Source of the DNA: Pseudarthrobacter phenanthrenivorans
Lineage (GTDB): Bacteria; Actinomycetota; Actinomycetes; Actinomycetales; Micrococcaceae
Assembly: GCF_000813845.1 (NCBI RefSeq)
Contig: NZ_JWTB01000012.1
Span: 62,001-126,000, forward strand
DNA: 64,000 nt
Direction of reading: 5' to 3'
Each line of letters starts with the position of its first letter. The first letter of the stretch is position 1. The notes under the pieces are model-generated. The model saw nothing but the letters and a program-made list of their open reading frames with translations, was not told the DNA's origin and searched no databases. The position numbers were made by a program, and so were the translations under genes. Of the stretch, positions 20,050 through 29,165 are shown piece by piece.

Positions 20050-21722
20050 ACGGGCGCGAGATCAACTGGGTTGCCCTGATCATTGTCGTCCTGCTCTTCG
20101 TGGTGGTTGCCGTCATGGGCTTCCTGGCTGCAAAGTGGCGGCGCAGCACAGAAGTGGAGGGGCTGCACAGCCTGGATGAGTGGGGCTTGGGCGGCCGCGG
20201 GTTCGGTACCTGGATCACGTGGTTCCTGCTGGGCGGCGACCTTTACACGGCATACACGTTCGTGGCCGTACCCGCAGCGATGTGGGCCACGGGGGCGGTC
20301 AGCGGCTTCTTCGCGGTGCCGTACACCATCGTCCTGTACCCGATCATCTTCATCATCATGAGCCGCCTGTGGTCGGTGTCCCACCGCCACGGGTACGTCA
20401 CCTCGGCCGACTTCGTGGGCGGCCGCTATGGAAGCCGCTGGCTTTCCCTGGCCGTCGCCGTCACGGGCATCGTGGCCACCATGCCCTACATCGCCCTGCA
20501 GCTGGTGGGAATCAAGGCCGTGCTCACCGTCCTGGGCCTGGGAAGTTCCGGCAACGTGCTGCTGACGGACCTGCCGCTGATCCTGGCCTTCGTGGTCCTC
20601 GCGGCCTACACCTACACCTCGGGGCTGCGCGCGCCGGCAATGATCGCCGTCGTCAAGGATTTGCTGATCTACCTTGCCGTCATCGTTGCCGTCATCTACC
20701 TGCCCATCAAGTTTGGCGGCTGGGACACCATCTTCGGTGCCGCCCAGTCAAAGCTGGGTTCGGTGAACCAGGCCACGGGCAAGCCGGCAGGGGTCTTCAT
20801 CCCCGGCGCAGCGAACTATTCCGCGTACTGGACGCTGGCGCTGGGATCGGCCATGGCGCTGTTCATGTACCCGCACTCGGTGACGGCAGTGCTGGCCTCC
20901 AAGGCCCGGAACACCATCCGCCGCAATGCGGCGATCCTTCCGTTGTACTCGCTGATGCTCGGCTTCCTGGCCCTGCTGGGCTTCGTGGCCATCAAGGCGG
21001 GCACCAAGCCCATCGACCTGGACGGGTCGGTCAACCCGCAGCTGGTGGTGCCGCAGCTGTTCCTTGACCACTTCCCGTCCTGGTTCGCCGGGATCGCCCT
21101 GGCGGCCATTGCCATCGGCGCCCTTGTACCTGCAGCCATCATGTCCATCGCGGCCGCGAACATGTTCACCCGCAACATCTACCGCGACTTCATCCGTCCC
21201 GACGTCGACGCCAGGACGGAGGCAAAGGTGTCCAAGATCGTCTCCCTGGTGGTGAAGGTGGGCGCCCTGGTCTTCGTGATCGCGATGGACCAGTCCGCTG
21301 CCATCAACATGCAGCTGCTGGGCGGCATCTGGATCCTGCAGACCTTCCCGGCCGTGGTGGCAGGACTGTACACCCGGTGGTTCGACCGCTGGGCCCTGCT
21401 GGTCGGCTGGGTGGTGGGCATCATTTTCGGCACTGTCTCGGCCTACAACGTGGTCAACCCGGTGACGAAGGCCCACTTCGGCGGTTCCGTGGCGCCCATC
21501 CCCGGGACCGACTTCAGTGTCTACATCGCGGTGTCCGCGTTCGCGCTGAACCTGGTGGTGGCCGCCGTCCTGACGGTGGTGCTGAGGGCACTGAAGGTCA
21601 GGGGAGGCGAGGACCTCACCCGGCCCACGGACTACGAGGCAGACGAAACGGATCCCAAGGTGGTGCAGATCGAGAAGATCCAGCACTTCACCCAGCCCGG
21701 CGGTCCTTCACCGGTCGCCTGA
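20046..21722 (+). CDS. mctP: sodium:solute symporter family transporter (MctP-like)
   Basis: 558-residue cytoplasmic-membrane transporter with about 13 hydrophobic segments. Family features include GRGFGTWITWFLLGGDLYTA near residue 55, GYVTSADFVGGRYGSRW, and AIAIGALVPAAIMSIAAANM near 360. Similarity and the DUF3311 partner suggest import of monocarboxylates (lactate, pyruvate, alanine), but substrate is inferred from context only. The start ATG 20046 overlaps the DUF3311 stop; a longer open frame upstream is not needed. Ends at a strong hairpin shared with the opposing gene. Confidence 0.9.
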   Translation: MNGREINWVALIIVVLLFVVVAVMGFLAAKWRRSTEVEGLHSLDEWGLGGRGFGTWITWFLLGGDLYTAYTFVAVPAAMWATGAVSGFFAVPYTIVLYPIIFIIMSRLWSVSHRHGYVTSADFVGGRYGSRWLSLAVAVTGIVATMPYIALQLVGIKAVLTVLGLGSSGNVLLTDLPLILAFVVLAAYTYTSGLRAPAMIAVVKDLLIYLAVIVAVIYLPIKFGGWDTIFGAAQSKLGSVNQATGKPAGVFIPGAANYSAYWTLALGSAMALFMYPHSVTAVLASKARNTIRRNAAILPLYSLMLGFLALLGFVAIKAGTKPIDLDGSVNPQLVVPQLFLDHFPSWFAGIALAAIAIGALVPAAIMSIAAANMFTRNIYRDFIRPDVDARTEAKVSKIVSLVVKVGALVFVIAMDQSAAINMQLLGGIWILQTFPAVVAGLYTRWFDRWALLVGWVVGIIFGTVSAYNVVNPVTKAHFGGSVAPIPGTDFSVYIAVSAFALNLVVAAVLTVVLRALKVRGGEDLTRPTDYEADETDPKVVQIEKIQHFTQPGGPSPVA

Positions 21723-21740
21723 CCCGTGGTTCACCAGGCC

Positions 21741-21774
21741 GCCCTCCTGCCGGGTTGCGTCCCGGCGGGAGGGC
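21741..21774. terminator. bidirectional hairpin terminator
   Basis: GCCCTCCTGCCGGG and CCCGGCGGGAGGGC pair with one wobble around TTGCGT, between two convergent genes. Confidence 0.75.
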
Positions 21775-21798
21775 GCTGCCGTTACGGCCAGGGAGCCG

Positions 21799-23166
21799 TC
21801 ACAGCCAGGCAGTGCGGCGCAGCGGCGGTTCCTGCCCACCCGGCCGGCGCGCCAGGACCTGGTTGACCCCGGTAAGGCCGTTTTCGAAGCCGATGGCACT
21901 GGCAGCCATGTAGAGCCGCCAGACCCGTGCCCGCCCGGGACCGGCCAGCCGGACGGCCTCATCCCAGTTCCGCTCCAACCGGCTGACCCACGCCCGCAGC
22001 GTCAGGGCGTAGTGGCGGCGCAGGGCCTGGACATCGAGGATCTCAAACCGGACGGTCTCAAGGGCGGACACCATTTCGCCGAGGCTGATCATTTCACCGT
22101 CAGGAAACACATAGCGCGGGATGAACGAATCGGGGTCCGGGTCCGTCGGGCCTGCATTCCAGGAGATGGCATGGTTGAGCAGCCGGCCGCCGGGCCGGAG
22201 CAGCCCGAAGAGCGCGGCAGCATAGGCAGGGGTCTGCGCCCGCCCCACGTGCTCCGACATCCCGATCGAGCTGATGGCATCGAACGGGCCATCCTGCACA
22301 TCCCGGTAGTCCTGGACCCGGATCTCCACCCTGTCCGTGAGGCCGGCGTCCGCAGCACGCTTCCGGGCGAGGGCTGCCTGCTCCCTGGACAGCGTCACGC
22401 CCACCACGGTGACGCCGTACCGGCCCGCGGCGTGCAGCGCGAAGCTTCCCCAGCCGCAGCCCACGTCCAGCACGCGCATCCCGGGCTGAAGCCCCAGCTT
22501 GCGGCAGACCAGGTCCAGTTTTTCCTCCTGGGCCGCGTCCAGGCCGTCGTCCACCGCCGGATCTCCGCCGTCCTCCACGCTGCGGCCGGGGCCGGCGCCC
22601 GCTCCTGCGGCTTCCGGCCACACAGCGCAGGAATAGACCATGGAAGGCCCCAGCACCAGCGCATAGAAGTCATTGCCCACGTCGTAATGGTGAGAGATGG
22701 CGGCTGCGTCCCGCCGCTGAGAGTGCATCCTGCCCTTCCCGGCCACCCGGGCCTCCTCGGGCGGGGGAGCGGGGTTGGGTCCGATGGCACCGAGCCGGGC
22801 CGCGGTCCGCAGCAGCAGCCACAGCTCACCGGCGGACAGCGGCCGGAACGGACCGGGCTCGGCGAACTTGCCGGCCGAACTCAGGGCCGAGAAGGCTGCG
22901 AAGATGTCGCCCGGAGCATCGATCTCGCCTGCCACATAGGCGCGGCTGAGTCCCAGCTGGCCCGGCGACCACAGCATGCGCCGCAGGGCCCTCCTGGATC
23001 TGAACTCCATCACCGGCGCGTCCGGAGGCCCCGCTTCCGAGCCATCCCAGGCCCGCAGCCGCAGGGGTATCTGTTCGGTTCCCAGTACCGCAGCCAACGC
23101 CTTCTCCAACCGGGCAGCGTGCCCCGTGCCTGCAGTTCCGGTGCGTGCGGTTCCTCCAGTGTCCAT
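21799..23166 (-). CDS. cyclopropane-fatty-acyl-phospholipid synthase-like methyltransferase
   Basis: 455-residue SAM-dependent enzyme of the CFA/mycolic-acid-cyclopropane family, modifying unsaturated phospholipid acyl chains at the membrane. An N-terminal lipid-binding region (about 20-180) is followed by the SAM motif VLDVGCGWGSFALHAAGRYG near residue 230, VVGVTLSREQAALA, SSIGMSEHVG and the C-terminal ARVWRLYMAASAIGFENG. A 35-residue Asp/Gly/Pro-rich insert (EAAGAGAGPGRSVEDGGD) separates the lipid region from the SAM domain. It resembles the second CFA-like gene at 42740 (both have RAWDGSEAGP / KVWDGSEAGP near the start). Stand-alone gene, divergent from the flavoprotein at 23213. Confidence 0.9.
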   Translation of the reverse strand: MDTGGTARTGTAGTGHAARLEKALAAVLGTEQIPLRLRAWDGSEAGPPDAPVMEFRSRRALRRMLWSPGQLGLSRAYVAGEIDAPGDIFAAFSALSSAGKFAEPGPFRPLSAGELWLLLRTAARLGAIGPNPAPPPEEARVAGKGRMHSQRRDAAAISHHYDVGNDFYALVLGPSMVYSCAVWPEAAGAGAGPGRSVEDGGDPAVDDGLDAAQEEKLDLVCRKLGLQPGMRVLDVGCGWGSFALHAAGRYGVTVVGVTLSREQAALARKRAADAGLTDRVEIRVQDYRDVQDGPFDAISSIGMSEHVGRAQTPAYAAALFGLLRPGGRLLNHAISWNAGPTDPDPDSFIPRYVFPDGEMISLGEMVSALETVRFEILDVQALRRHYALTLRAWVSRLERNWDEAVRLAGPGRARVWRLYMAASAIGFENGLTGVNQVLARRPGGQEPPLRRTAWL

Positions 23167-23200
23167 GCGCCCACCCTAAGGCCGCCCCATCCTCCGCGGC

Positions 23201-23206
23201 TATCAT
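23201..23206 (+). promoter_or_regulatory. -10 hexamer of a leaderless promoter
   Basis: TATCAT ends six bases before the GTG start of the flavoprotein; there is no Shine-Dalgarno. Same spacing as at proA and the APH-like gene. Confidence 0.55.
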
Positions 23207-23212
23207 GGGCAC

Positions 23213-24295
23213 GTGATTCCTGACCCAACCGACGTGCTGGTCATCGGCGCGGGGCAGGCAGGCCTGTCGGCCGCTTACCACCTTCAGCGCCGGGGACTGA
23301 ACTATGCCGTGCTCGACGCCGAGGACGGTCCCGGCGGTGCCTGGCGGCACCGCTGGAAGAGCCTGCGCATGGCCACGGTCAACGGAATCAGCGACCTGCC
23401 GGGCATTGCCAAGCCGCAGGTGGATCCGGCGGAACCCAGCTCCGAGTTCCTGTCCCGATACTTCGGGACCTATGAGAAGGAACTGGGCCTGGCCGTGCAC
23501 CGCCCCGTGAAGGTCAAGGCTGTCCGGCGGGAAGACGATAGCCCCACCGGGCTGCTGCGGATTGAAACCTCCGCCGGCGACTGGAGCGCCAGGGCGGTCA
23601 TCAATGCCACCGGTACCTGGAGCCGTCCCTTCTGGCCGATCTATCCTGGCCAGTCCTCGTTCCGGGGCCGCCAGCTGCACGTGGCCGACTATGTTTCCGC
23701 AGAGGAGTTCCGCGGCCAGCACGTGATCGTGGTGGGCGGCGGCATCTCGGCGGTCGGCCTGCTGGACGAAATCTCCCGCGTCACCAGCACCAGCTGGTTC
23801 ACCCGCCGGGAACCTGTGTGGCGCGATGCCCCATTCGATGCCAAGGCCGGACACGATGCCGTGGCGCTGGTGGAGGAGCGCGTCCGCAAGGGGCTTCCGC
23901 CGCAAAGCGTCGTTTCCGCGACAGGACTGATCTGGACCCCTGCCCTGCGGGCGGCCAAAGACCGGGGAGCCTTGGACCGGCAGCCGATGTTCACTGCCAT
24001 CGAACCCCATGGCGTCCGCCGCGCGGACGGCAGCTTCCTGGCGGCCGACGCCATCCTCTGGGCCACCGGCTTCAGGGCGGAACTGGAACATCTCGCGCCA
24101 CTTCACCTCCGGGGACCCGGCGGCGGCATTGCCATGGAGGGAACCCGGGTGGCAGCCGAGCCGCGCGTACACCTCGTGGGTTACGGCCCGTCGTCGTCCA
24201 CCATCGGGGCCAACCGCGCGGGACGCGCAGCGGTTGCCGCGATCCTTACACTGCCGGGCATGCCACACCCGGCGGAACCGGTAACGTGGGGGTGA
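23213..24295 (+). CDS. FAD/NAD(P)-dependent oxidoreductase (flavin monooxygenase-like)
   Basis: 360-residue cytosolic flavoprotein. The FAD dinucleotide-binding motif is VLVIGAGQAGLSAAYHLQRRG at residues 5-25, followed by GGAWRHRWKSLRM. The NADPH motif is VIVVGGGISAVG near 172, and a C-terminal ATGF motif (ILWATGFRAELEHLAPL) lies near 285. This matches flavin monooxygenase / thioredoxin-reductase-like proteins often named YwrO/CzcO-type. Substrate unknown. Its stop overlaps the start of the methyltransferase gene (TGATG). Confidence 0.85.
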   Translation: MIPDPTDVLVIGAGQAGLSAAYHLQRRGLNYAVLDAEDGPGGAWRHRWKSLRMATVNGISDLPGIAKPQVDPAEPSSEFLSRYFGTYEKELGLAVHRPVKVKAVRREDDSPTGLLRIETSAGDWSARAVINATGTWSRPFWPIYPGQSSFRGRQLHVADYVSAEEFRGQHVIVVGGGISAVGLLDEISRVTSTSWFTRREPVWRDAPFDAKAGHDAVALVEERVRKGLPPQSVVSATGLIWTPALRAAKDRGALDRQPMFTAIEPHGVRRADGSFLAADAILWATGFRAELEHLAPLHLRGPGGGIAMEGTRVAAEPRVHLVGYGPSSSTIGANRAGRAAVAAILTLPGMPHPAEPVTWG

Positions 24296-25518
24296 TGCCC
24301 CGGGCCCCGGGGCCGGCAGGAGCGAGAGAAGGCGGCAGGACACCGGTGGCAGCAAACACCCTGGCAGACATTTTCCAGGTCCTGCGCAGGCGCCCCGATA
24401 TCGAGGCCCCCAACCTGCAGGCCTGGGACGCCACGGACCGCCTGCTGCTGGACACCGCCCTGCAGCTCGGCCGTGCCGGGGGCAACACCGTGGTGGTCGG
24501 GGACCGCTACGGTGCGTTGACGCTTGGCGCCGCGGCGGTACTGGCACCGGCCCCGCTGCGCGTCCACCAGGACCTGGTCACGGGCGAAAGGGCACTGCGG
24601 CTCAACGCCGAAGCACTCCGGATTCACCGTGAAGCGGCGGCGGAGGACGGCTCCGGCGCCCCTGCTGAATTTACCCAGCTGCCGCTGGGACCGGAACTGC
24701 TGGCGGAGGCAGACACCGTCCTGCTCCAGCTCCCCAAAACACTCGCCGAGCTCGAGGAGATTGCCGACGCCGTGGTCCGGTACGCCGCCCCCGGCGTCCG
24801 GTTGCTGGCCGGCGGCCGGGTGAAGCATATGTCCCTGGGCATGAACGCAGTCCTTGAACGATTCTTTGTCTCCGTGCAGCCGCAGCTCGCGCGGCAGAAG
24901 TCGCGGGTGCTCCTGGCCAGCGGCCCGAAGGTTCCTGCCTCTTCCCCGCGCTTCCCGGCCATCGAGCACCTGGACGGGCTGGACCTGGACGTGGCCGCCC
25001 ACGGCGCCGTCTTCGCCGGCCCTAAACTGGACATCGGCACGCGCTACCTGCTCACGTTCCTGCCCGCGATGAAGCCGGCCCGCCACGCCGTCGACCTGGG
25101 CTGCGGCACCGGAATCCTCGCGGCGATGTACGCCCGCCACTTCCCGGGCTCGGCCGTAACAGCCACCGACCAGTCCGCGGCCGCCGTGCAGTCGGCGCTT
25201 GCCACTGCACGCGCCAACGGGTTGGCGGACCGGATCTCTGTCCTGCAGGACGACGCCCTCAGCACCTTCGCCGACGGCACCGTGGACGCCGTGCTGCTTA
25301 ACCCGCCCTTCCACATCGGGACCGGGGTCCACGCCGGCGCCGGCCTGAAGATGATCGAGGCTGCCGGGCGTGTCCTTGCTCCCGGCGGGGAACTGTGGAC
25401 CGTCTTCAACCGCCACCTCGACTACCTGCCCGCCCTGGAGCGGCACGTTGGCCCCACCGTGGTGGAAGGCCGGAACCCCAAGTTCACCGTCACGCGCAGC
25501 ACTCGCAGGCCCCGCTGA
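24295..25518 (+). CDS. class I SAM-dependent methyltransferase (RsmC/RlmG-like)
   Basis: 407 residues. The layout is that of the RsmC/RlmG group of rRNA guanine-N2 methyltransferases: an N-terminal degenerate methyltransferase-like half (about 15-210) and a C-terminal catalytic half with HAVDLGCGTGILAAMYARH near 265 and the active-site NPPF (LLNPPFHIG) near 335. Target rRNA base not determined. Two starts are possible: ATG 24295 overlaps the previous stop and has TAACGT seven bases ahead; GTG 24346 (then AANTLADIFQ) has AGGAC five bases ahead and matches the conserved part better. The first is listed. Confidence 0.82.
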   Translation: MPRAPGPAGAREGGRTPVAANTLADIFQVLRRRPDIEAPNLQAWDATDRLLLDTALQLGRAGGNTVVVGDRYGALTLGAAAVLAPAPLRVHQDLVTGERALRLNAEALRIHREAAAEDGSGAPAEFTQLPLGPELLAEADTVLLQLPKTLAELEEIADAVVRYAAPGVRLLAGGRVKHMSLGMNAVLERFFVSVQPQLARQKSRVLLASGPKVPASSPRFPAIEHLDGLDLDVAAHGAVFAGPKLDIGTRYLLTFLPAMKPARHAVDLGCGTGILAAMYARHFPGSAVTATDQSAAAVQSALATARANGLADRISVLQDDALSTFADGTVDAVLLNPPFHIGTGVHAGAGLKMIEAAGRVLAPGGELWTVFNRHLDYLPALERHVGPTVVEGRNPKFTVTRSTRRPR

Positions 25519-25670
25519 CCCCGCCTTCCGCCGCCAGGTCCCGCCCAACAGGCCATCCCAATGGCGTTCCGGCGGCTGCGCCGCGCCGCTGTGCGCACAT
25601 ATGGGCGCGGACGCACCCTTAACGTACGATTCAAGCATCAGCAGGTAGCCGAAGACGTTTAGGGGACACA

Positions 25671-26924
25671 GTGTCTGAGATCCGCCAATCCTCGCCGAGA
25701 CGCGGAACCAACTTGCCCAGGATGGGGGACTTCAACCTCACGGTCATCCTTGACGCAATCCGCAGGACAGCCGGTGGGCTGAGCCGGGTGGAGCTCGCCC
25801 AGATCGTTGGCCTGTCCCCGCAGACGATCTCGAATATCTCCCGCCGCCTGCTGGACCAAAACCTGATCGTGGAAGCCGGCAAGGAAGGCACCGGCCCCGG
25901 CAAGCCCCGCACCATCCTCCGCCTTAATCCCGCCGGCATGTACGCCCTGGGCGTGCACCTGGACCCGGCCGTGACCACCTTCGTGGTGCTCGACCTGGTG
26001 GGCGCGGTGGTCCGGCATTCGCGGATCAAGACCCCCGGCGGCAACGATCCGTCCGCCGTCATCACCACCATCGCCGCCGAAATCGCCCAGCTGGTGGCCG
26101 ACTCGGGCGTGGACCGCAACCGGATCGCCGGGCTGGGTGTTGCTGCCCCTGGTCCCATCGACCTGGACAACGGCACGGTGGTGGATCCGCCGCTGCTGCC
26201 GGGCTGGGACAGGGTGGAACTGCGCGAGGCGCTTGCCGGGGCCACCGGCTACTCGGTACTCGTTGACAAGGACGTCACCAGCGCCGCCGTGGCGGAAACC
26301 TGGGCAGGCGGTCCCAGCGGTGCCGGCAGCTTCGTGTTCATGTATATGGGGACCGGCATCGGCTGCGGCATTGTCCTGAACGACGAGGTGGTCCGCGGCA
26401 CCTCCGGCAACGCCGGCGAAATCGGCCACATCATCGTGGATCCGGACGGGCCCCCCTGCGACTGCGGCCTGCGCGGCTGCGTGAAATCCTCCTGCATCCC
26501 GCAGGTGCTCGTGGCGGAGGCGGAAGCCGCCGGCATCCTGGACGGTTCCGGGGCGGGCAACAGCGCCGCTGAAGTCCAACAAAGCTTTTCCCGGCTCTGC
26601 GCGCTCGCAGACGGCGGTGACGAACGTGCCGCCGCCATCCTTGACCGCTCAGCCGTCCTGGTGGCCCGTGCGGTCTCGGTGGTTACCAACACTTTGGACG
26701 TCGAACGCGTGGTCTTTGGCGGTCCGTTCTGGAGCGGCCTGGCGGAGCGCTACCTGCAACGGATCCCGCCGCTGTTGGACGCCAACAGCGACGTCCGGCT
26801 GATCCATCCGATCGAGGTGGTGGGCACGGGGGTCGGGGACGACGTCGGGGCCATCGGCGCTGCCTCGCTGGTCCTCGAACACACCCTCGCGCCCCGCGCC
26901 CAGCGTCTGCTGCTGGAAAGCTGA
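25671..26924 (+). CDS. ROK family transcriptional regulator
   Basis: 417-residue repressor of the NagC/XylR group. The winged helix-turn-helix is at about 22-75 (GLSRVELAQIVGLSPQTIS), followed by the sugar-kinase-like ROK fold. The ROK zinc motif appears as CDCGLRGCVKSSC near 263. The usual CxCGxxGCxE glutamate is replaced by lysine, and sugar-kinase activity is not expected. GTG start with AGGGGAC five bases ahead; a TACGAT -10-like hexamer lies at 25625-25630. It very probably controls the ABC transporter genes that follow in sensing a sugar. Confidence 0.9.
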   Translation: MSEIRQSSPRRGTNLPRMGDFNLTVILDAIRRTAGGLSRVELAQIVGLSPQTISNISRRLLDQNLIVEAGKEGTGPGKPRTILRLNPAGMYALGVHLDPAVTTFVVLDLVGAVVRHSRIKTPGGNDPSAVITTIAAEIAQLVADSGVDRNRIAGLGVAAPGPIDLDNGTVVDPPLLPGWDRVELREALAGATGYSVLVDKDVTSAAVAETWAGGPSGAGSFVFMYMGTGIGCGIVLNDEVVRGTSGNAGEIGHIIVDPDGPPCDCGLRGCVKSSCIPQVLVAEAEAAGILDGSGAGNSAAEVQQSFSRLCALADGGDERAAAILDRSAVLVARAVSVVTNTLDVERVVFGGPFWSGLAERYLQRIPPLLDANSDVRLIHPIEVVGTGVGDDVGAIGAASLVLEHTLAPRAQRLLLES

Positions 26925-26929
26925 CCGTG

Positions 26930-28282
26930 ATGCTTCGCCGGGTATCGAAGGCAGTATCCCTGATGGCGGCGGCGGTCCTGGCCCTCGCGGCCTGCACCCC
27001 CGCCGATCCCGCCGGTGGCACCAGGACCATCAAGGTGGCGTACCAGAAAACCGACTCCTTCACTGCCCTGGACACCATGTTCCAGGACGCGAAAAAGGAG
27101 TTTGAGGCCGCCAACCAGGGCGTGACCGTTGAGCTGCAGCCCATCCAGGCCAATGACGACGACTACGGCACCAAACTTGCCCTCGCGCTGCGTTCGCCGT
27201 CCACCGCTCCCGATGTCTTCTACGAGGACACCTTCAAGGTCCGCTCCGACGTCGATGCCGGCTACCTCCTGAACCTTGACAGCCGCCTGGCCGGCTGGGG
27301 CGAGTGGGCCAAGTTCGACGCCCGCGCCAAGGAGGCAGGCAAGGCTGACGACGGCGGCACGTACGCGGTGCCGCTTGGCACCGACACGAGGGCCATCTGG
27401 TACAACAAGAAAGTCTTCCAGGCCGCCGGTATCACCCTGCCGTGGCGACCGGCCAGCTGGCAGGACATCCTGGATACCGCCCGTAAGATCAAGGCCTCAA
27501 ATCCGGACGTGATCCCGTTCAACCTCTACGCCGGCAAGGGCACCGGCGAGGGGACCGTCATGCAGGGGTTCTACGAACTCCTGTACGGCACTGGGGCGGG
27601 CCTCTACGACAAGGAATCCAGGAAGTGGGTGGTCGGTTCTGCCGGTTTCAAGGACTCCCTGACCTTCCTTCAGACCCTGTACCGGGAAAACCTGGCGGTG
27701 GCACCGGCCCAGGCCCTGGACCCGAACATCTGGAAGAAGGTGTTTGGCGAATGGTTCCCCAAAGCCCAGCTCGGGGCAACCGTTGAAGGTTCCTACGCGC
27801 CGTCGTTCTGGCAAAAGGGCGGCAGCTACGAATGGCCGGCGTACGGGGACGAAATGGGTGTGGCTCCGTTCCCCACCCAAAACGGTGCGGCACCCGGGGC
27901 CGTCAGCATGTCCGGCGGATGGACCCTCGCCGTCGGCGCGGAAACCAAGCAGCCCGATCTCGCCTTCAATTTCCTCACCACCGCGCTCAATGCGAAAAAC
28001 TCGCTGGCGTTCACCGTTGCCAGCTCGCAGATCGCCGTGCGCACCGACGTCGCCGCCGACCCTGGCTACCAGGCGGCCAACCCGTTCGTGAAGGACGTCT
28101 CCGGACTGGTCGCCGTCACCAACTACCGGCCCGCCACTTCGGACTACCCCCGGATCTCAGCCGCCGTGCAGGAAGCCACCGAGGCCGTGATCACCGGCAG
28201 CAGGACCCCGGAGCAGGCAGCGGCCGATTATGACACCGCCGTGGCGGGCATCGTGGGCGGCGACAAGACCATCCGGAAGTAG
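26930..28282 (+). CDS. sugar ABC transporter substrate-binding lipoprotein
   Basis: 450-residue family 1 extracellular solute-binding protein. The signal peptide ends in a lipobox (LALAACTPA, lipidated Cys22), so it is anchored to the outer face of the membrane. The two-lobed binding protein shows DVFYEDTFKVRSDV, YAVPLGTDTRAIWYNKKVF and a late SGGWTLAV segment. GTG 26927 directly precedes ATG 26930; the latter fits better the GGAAAG eight to ten bases ahead. First transport gene after the ROK regulator. Substrate unknown, probably an oligosaccharide. Confidence 0.92.
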   Translation: MLRRVSKAVSLMAAAVLALAACTPADPAGGTRTIKVAYQKTDSFTALDTMFQDAKKEFEAANQGVTVELQPIQANDDDYGTKLALALRSPSTAPDVFYEDTFKVRSDVDAGYLLNLDSRLAGWGEWAKFDARAKEAGKADDGGTYAVPLGTDTRAIWYNKKVFQAAGITLPWRPASWQDILDTARKIKASNPDVIPFNLYAGKGTGEGTVMQGFYELLYGTGAGLYDKESRKWVVGSAGFKDSLTFLQTLYRENLAVAPAQALDPNIWKKVFGEWFPKAQLGATVEGSYAPSFWQKGGSYEWPAYGDEMGVAPFPTQNGAAPGAVSMSGGWTLAVGAETKQPDLAFNFLTTALNAKNSLAFTVASSQIAVRTDVAADPGYQAANPFVKDVSGLVAVTNYRPATSDYPRISAAVQEATEAVITGSRTPEQAAADYDTAVAGIVGGDKTIRK

Positions 28283-28283
28283 C

Positions 28284-29165
28284 ATGCCGGCCACCCCGCG
28301 CCACCGGCACGTGCTTCGGTACCTGCCGGTGCTGCCCGCCGTCGTGCTGCTGCTCGTCTTCCTCGCCGGTCCGGTGCTGTGGGCGTTCCAGGCTTCGCTC
28401 ACCAATGCCGCGCTCACCGGCCGGCACGCCAGGAATCCTGAGTGGGTGGGCCTGGAGAACTACCAGCGGCTGGCCCAGGACCCCGTTTTTCCGCTCTCCC
28501 TGGGGCTGACCGTCCTGTTCGTGGCGGGATCGGCCGTTCTGGGCCAGAACGTGCTGGGACTGGCTCTTGCGGTCCTCATGCGCCGCGCACGTCCGGTTGT
28601 AGCGGCCACCGTGGGAACCGCCGTCGTGGCCGCCTGGGTCCTCCCGGAAATCGTGGCCGCCTTCGCTGCCTATGCCTTCTTCAGCCGGGACGGCACGCTC
28701 AACCAACTGCTGGGCCGGTTCGGGGCGCCGGACGTTGACTGGCTTTATGCCGTGCCCATGGCCGCCGTCGTCCTGGCGAACGTCTGGCGGGGAACCGCCT
28801 TCTCCATGCTCGTCTACCGGGCAGCCCTCAACGGCGTGCCGGCCGAACTACTCGAAGCCGCCCACATGGACGGTGCCGGCGTCTGGCAGCGGTTCGCCTT
28901 CATCACGCTTCCCGTGATCCGGGGCAGCATCGCCACCAACCTGATGCTGGTCACGCTGCAGACCCTGGCGGTCTTCACGCTGATCTGGGTCCTGACGGCC
29001 GGCGGACCGGCCAACGCCAGCACCACGCTGCCGGTCCTGGCCTACCAGGAAGCCTTCAAGTTCGGCGACATCGGCTACGGCACCGCCGTGGCCACGGTCC
29101 TGATCCTCATCGGAGCCGTGTTCGGGGCAGCCTACCTCCGGCTCCTGAGGGAGCAGAAGCCGTGA
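28284..29165 (+). CDS. sugar ABC transporter permease, MalF/UgpA type
   Basis: 293-residue inner-membrane subunit with six predicted spans. The EAA loop that docks the ATPase reads LLEAAHMDGAGVWQRFAFITLP near residue 190 (given in pieces: EAAHMDGAGVWQRF). ATG is one base after the previous stop, with GGAAG upstream. The end overlaps the second permease by four bases (GTGA), so the two subunits are translated together. Confidence 0.92.
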   Translation: MPATPRHRHVLRYLPVLPAVVLLLVFLAGPVLWAFQASLTNAALTGRHARNPEWVGLENYQRLAQDPVFPLSLGLTVLFVAGSAVLGQNVLGLALAVLMRRARPVVAATVGTAVVAAWVLPEIVAAFAAYAFFSRDGTLNQLLGRFGAPDVDWLYAVPMAAVVLANVWRGTAFSMLVYRAALNGVPAELLEAAHMDGAGVWQRFAFITLPVIRGSIATNLMLVTLQTLAVFTLIWVLTAGGPANASTTLPVLAYQEAFKFGDIGYGTAVATVLILIGAVFGAAYLRLLREQKP

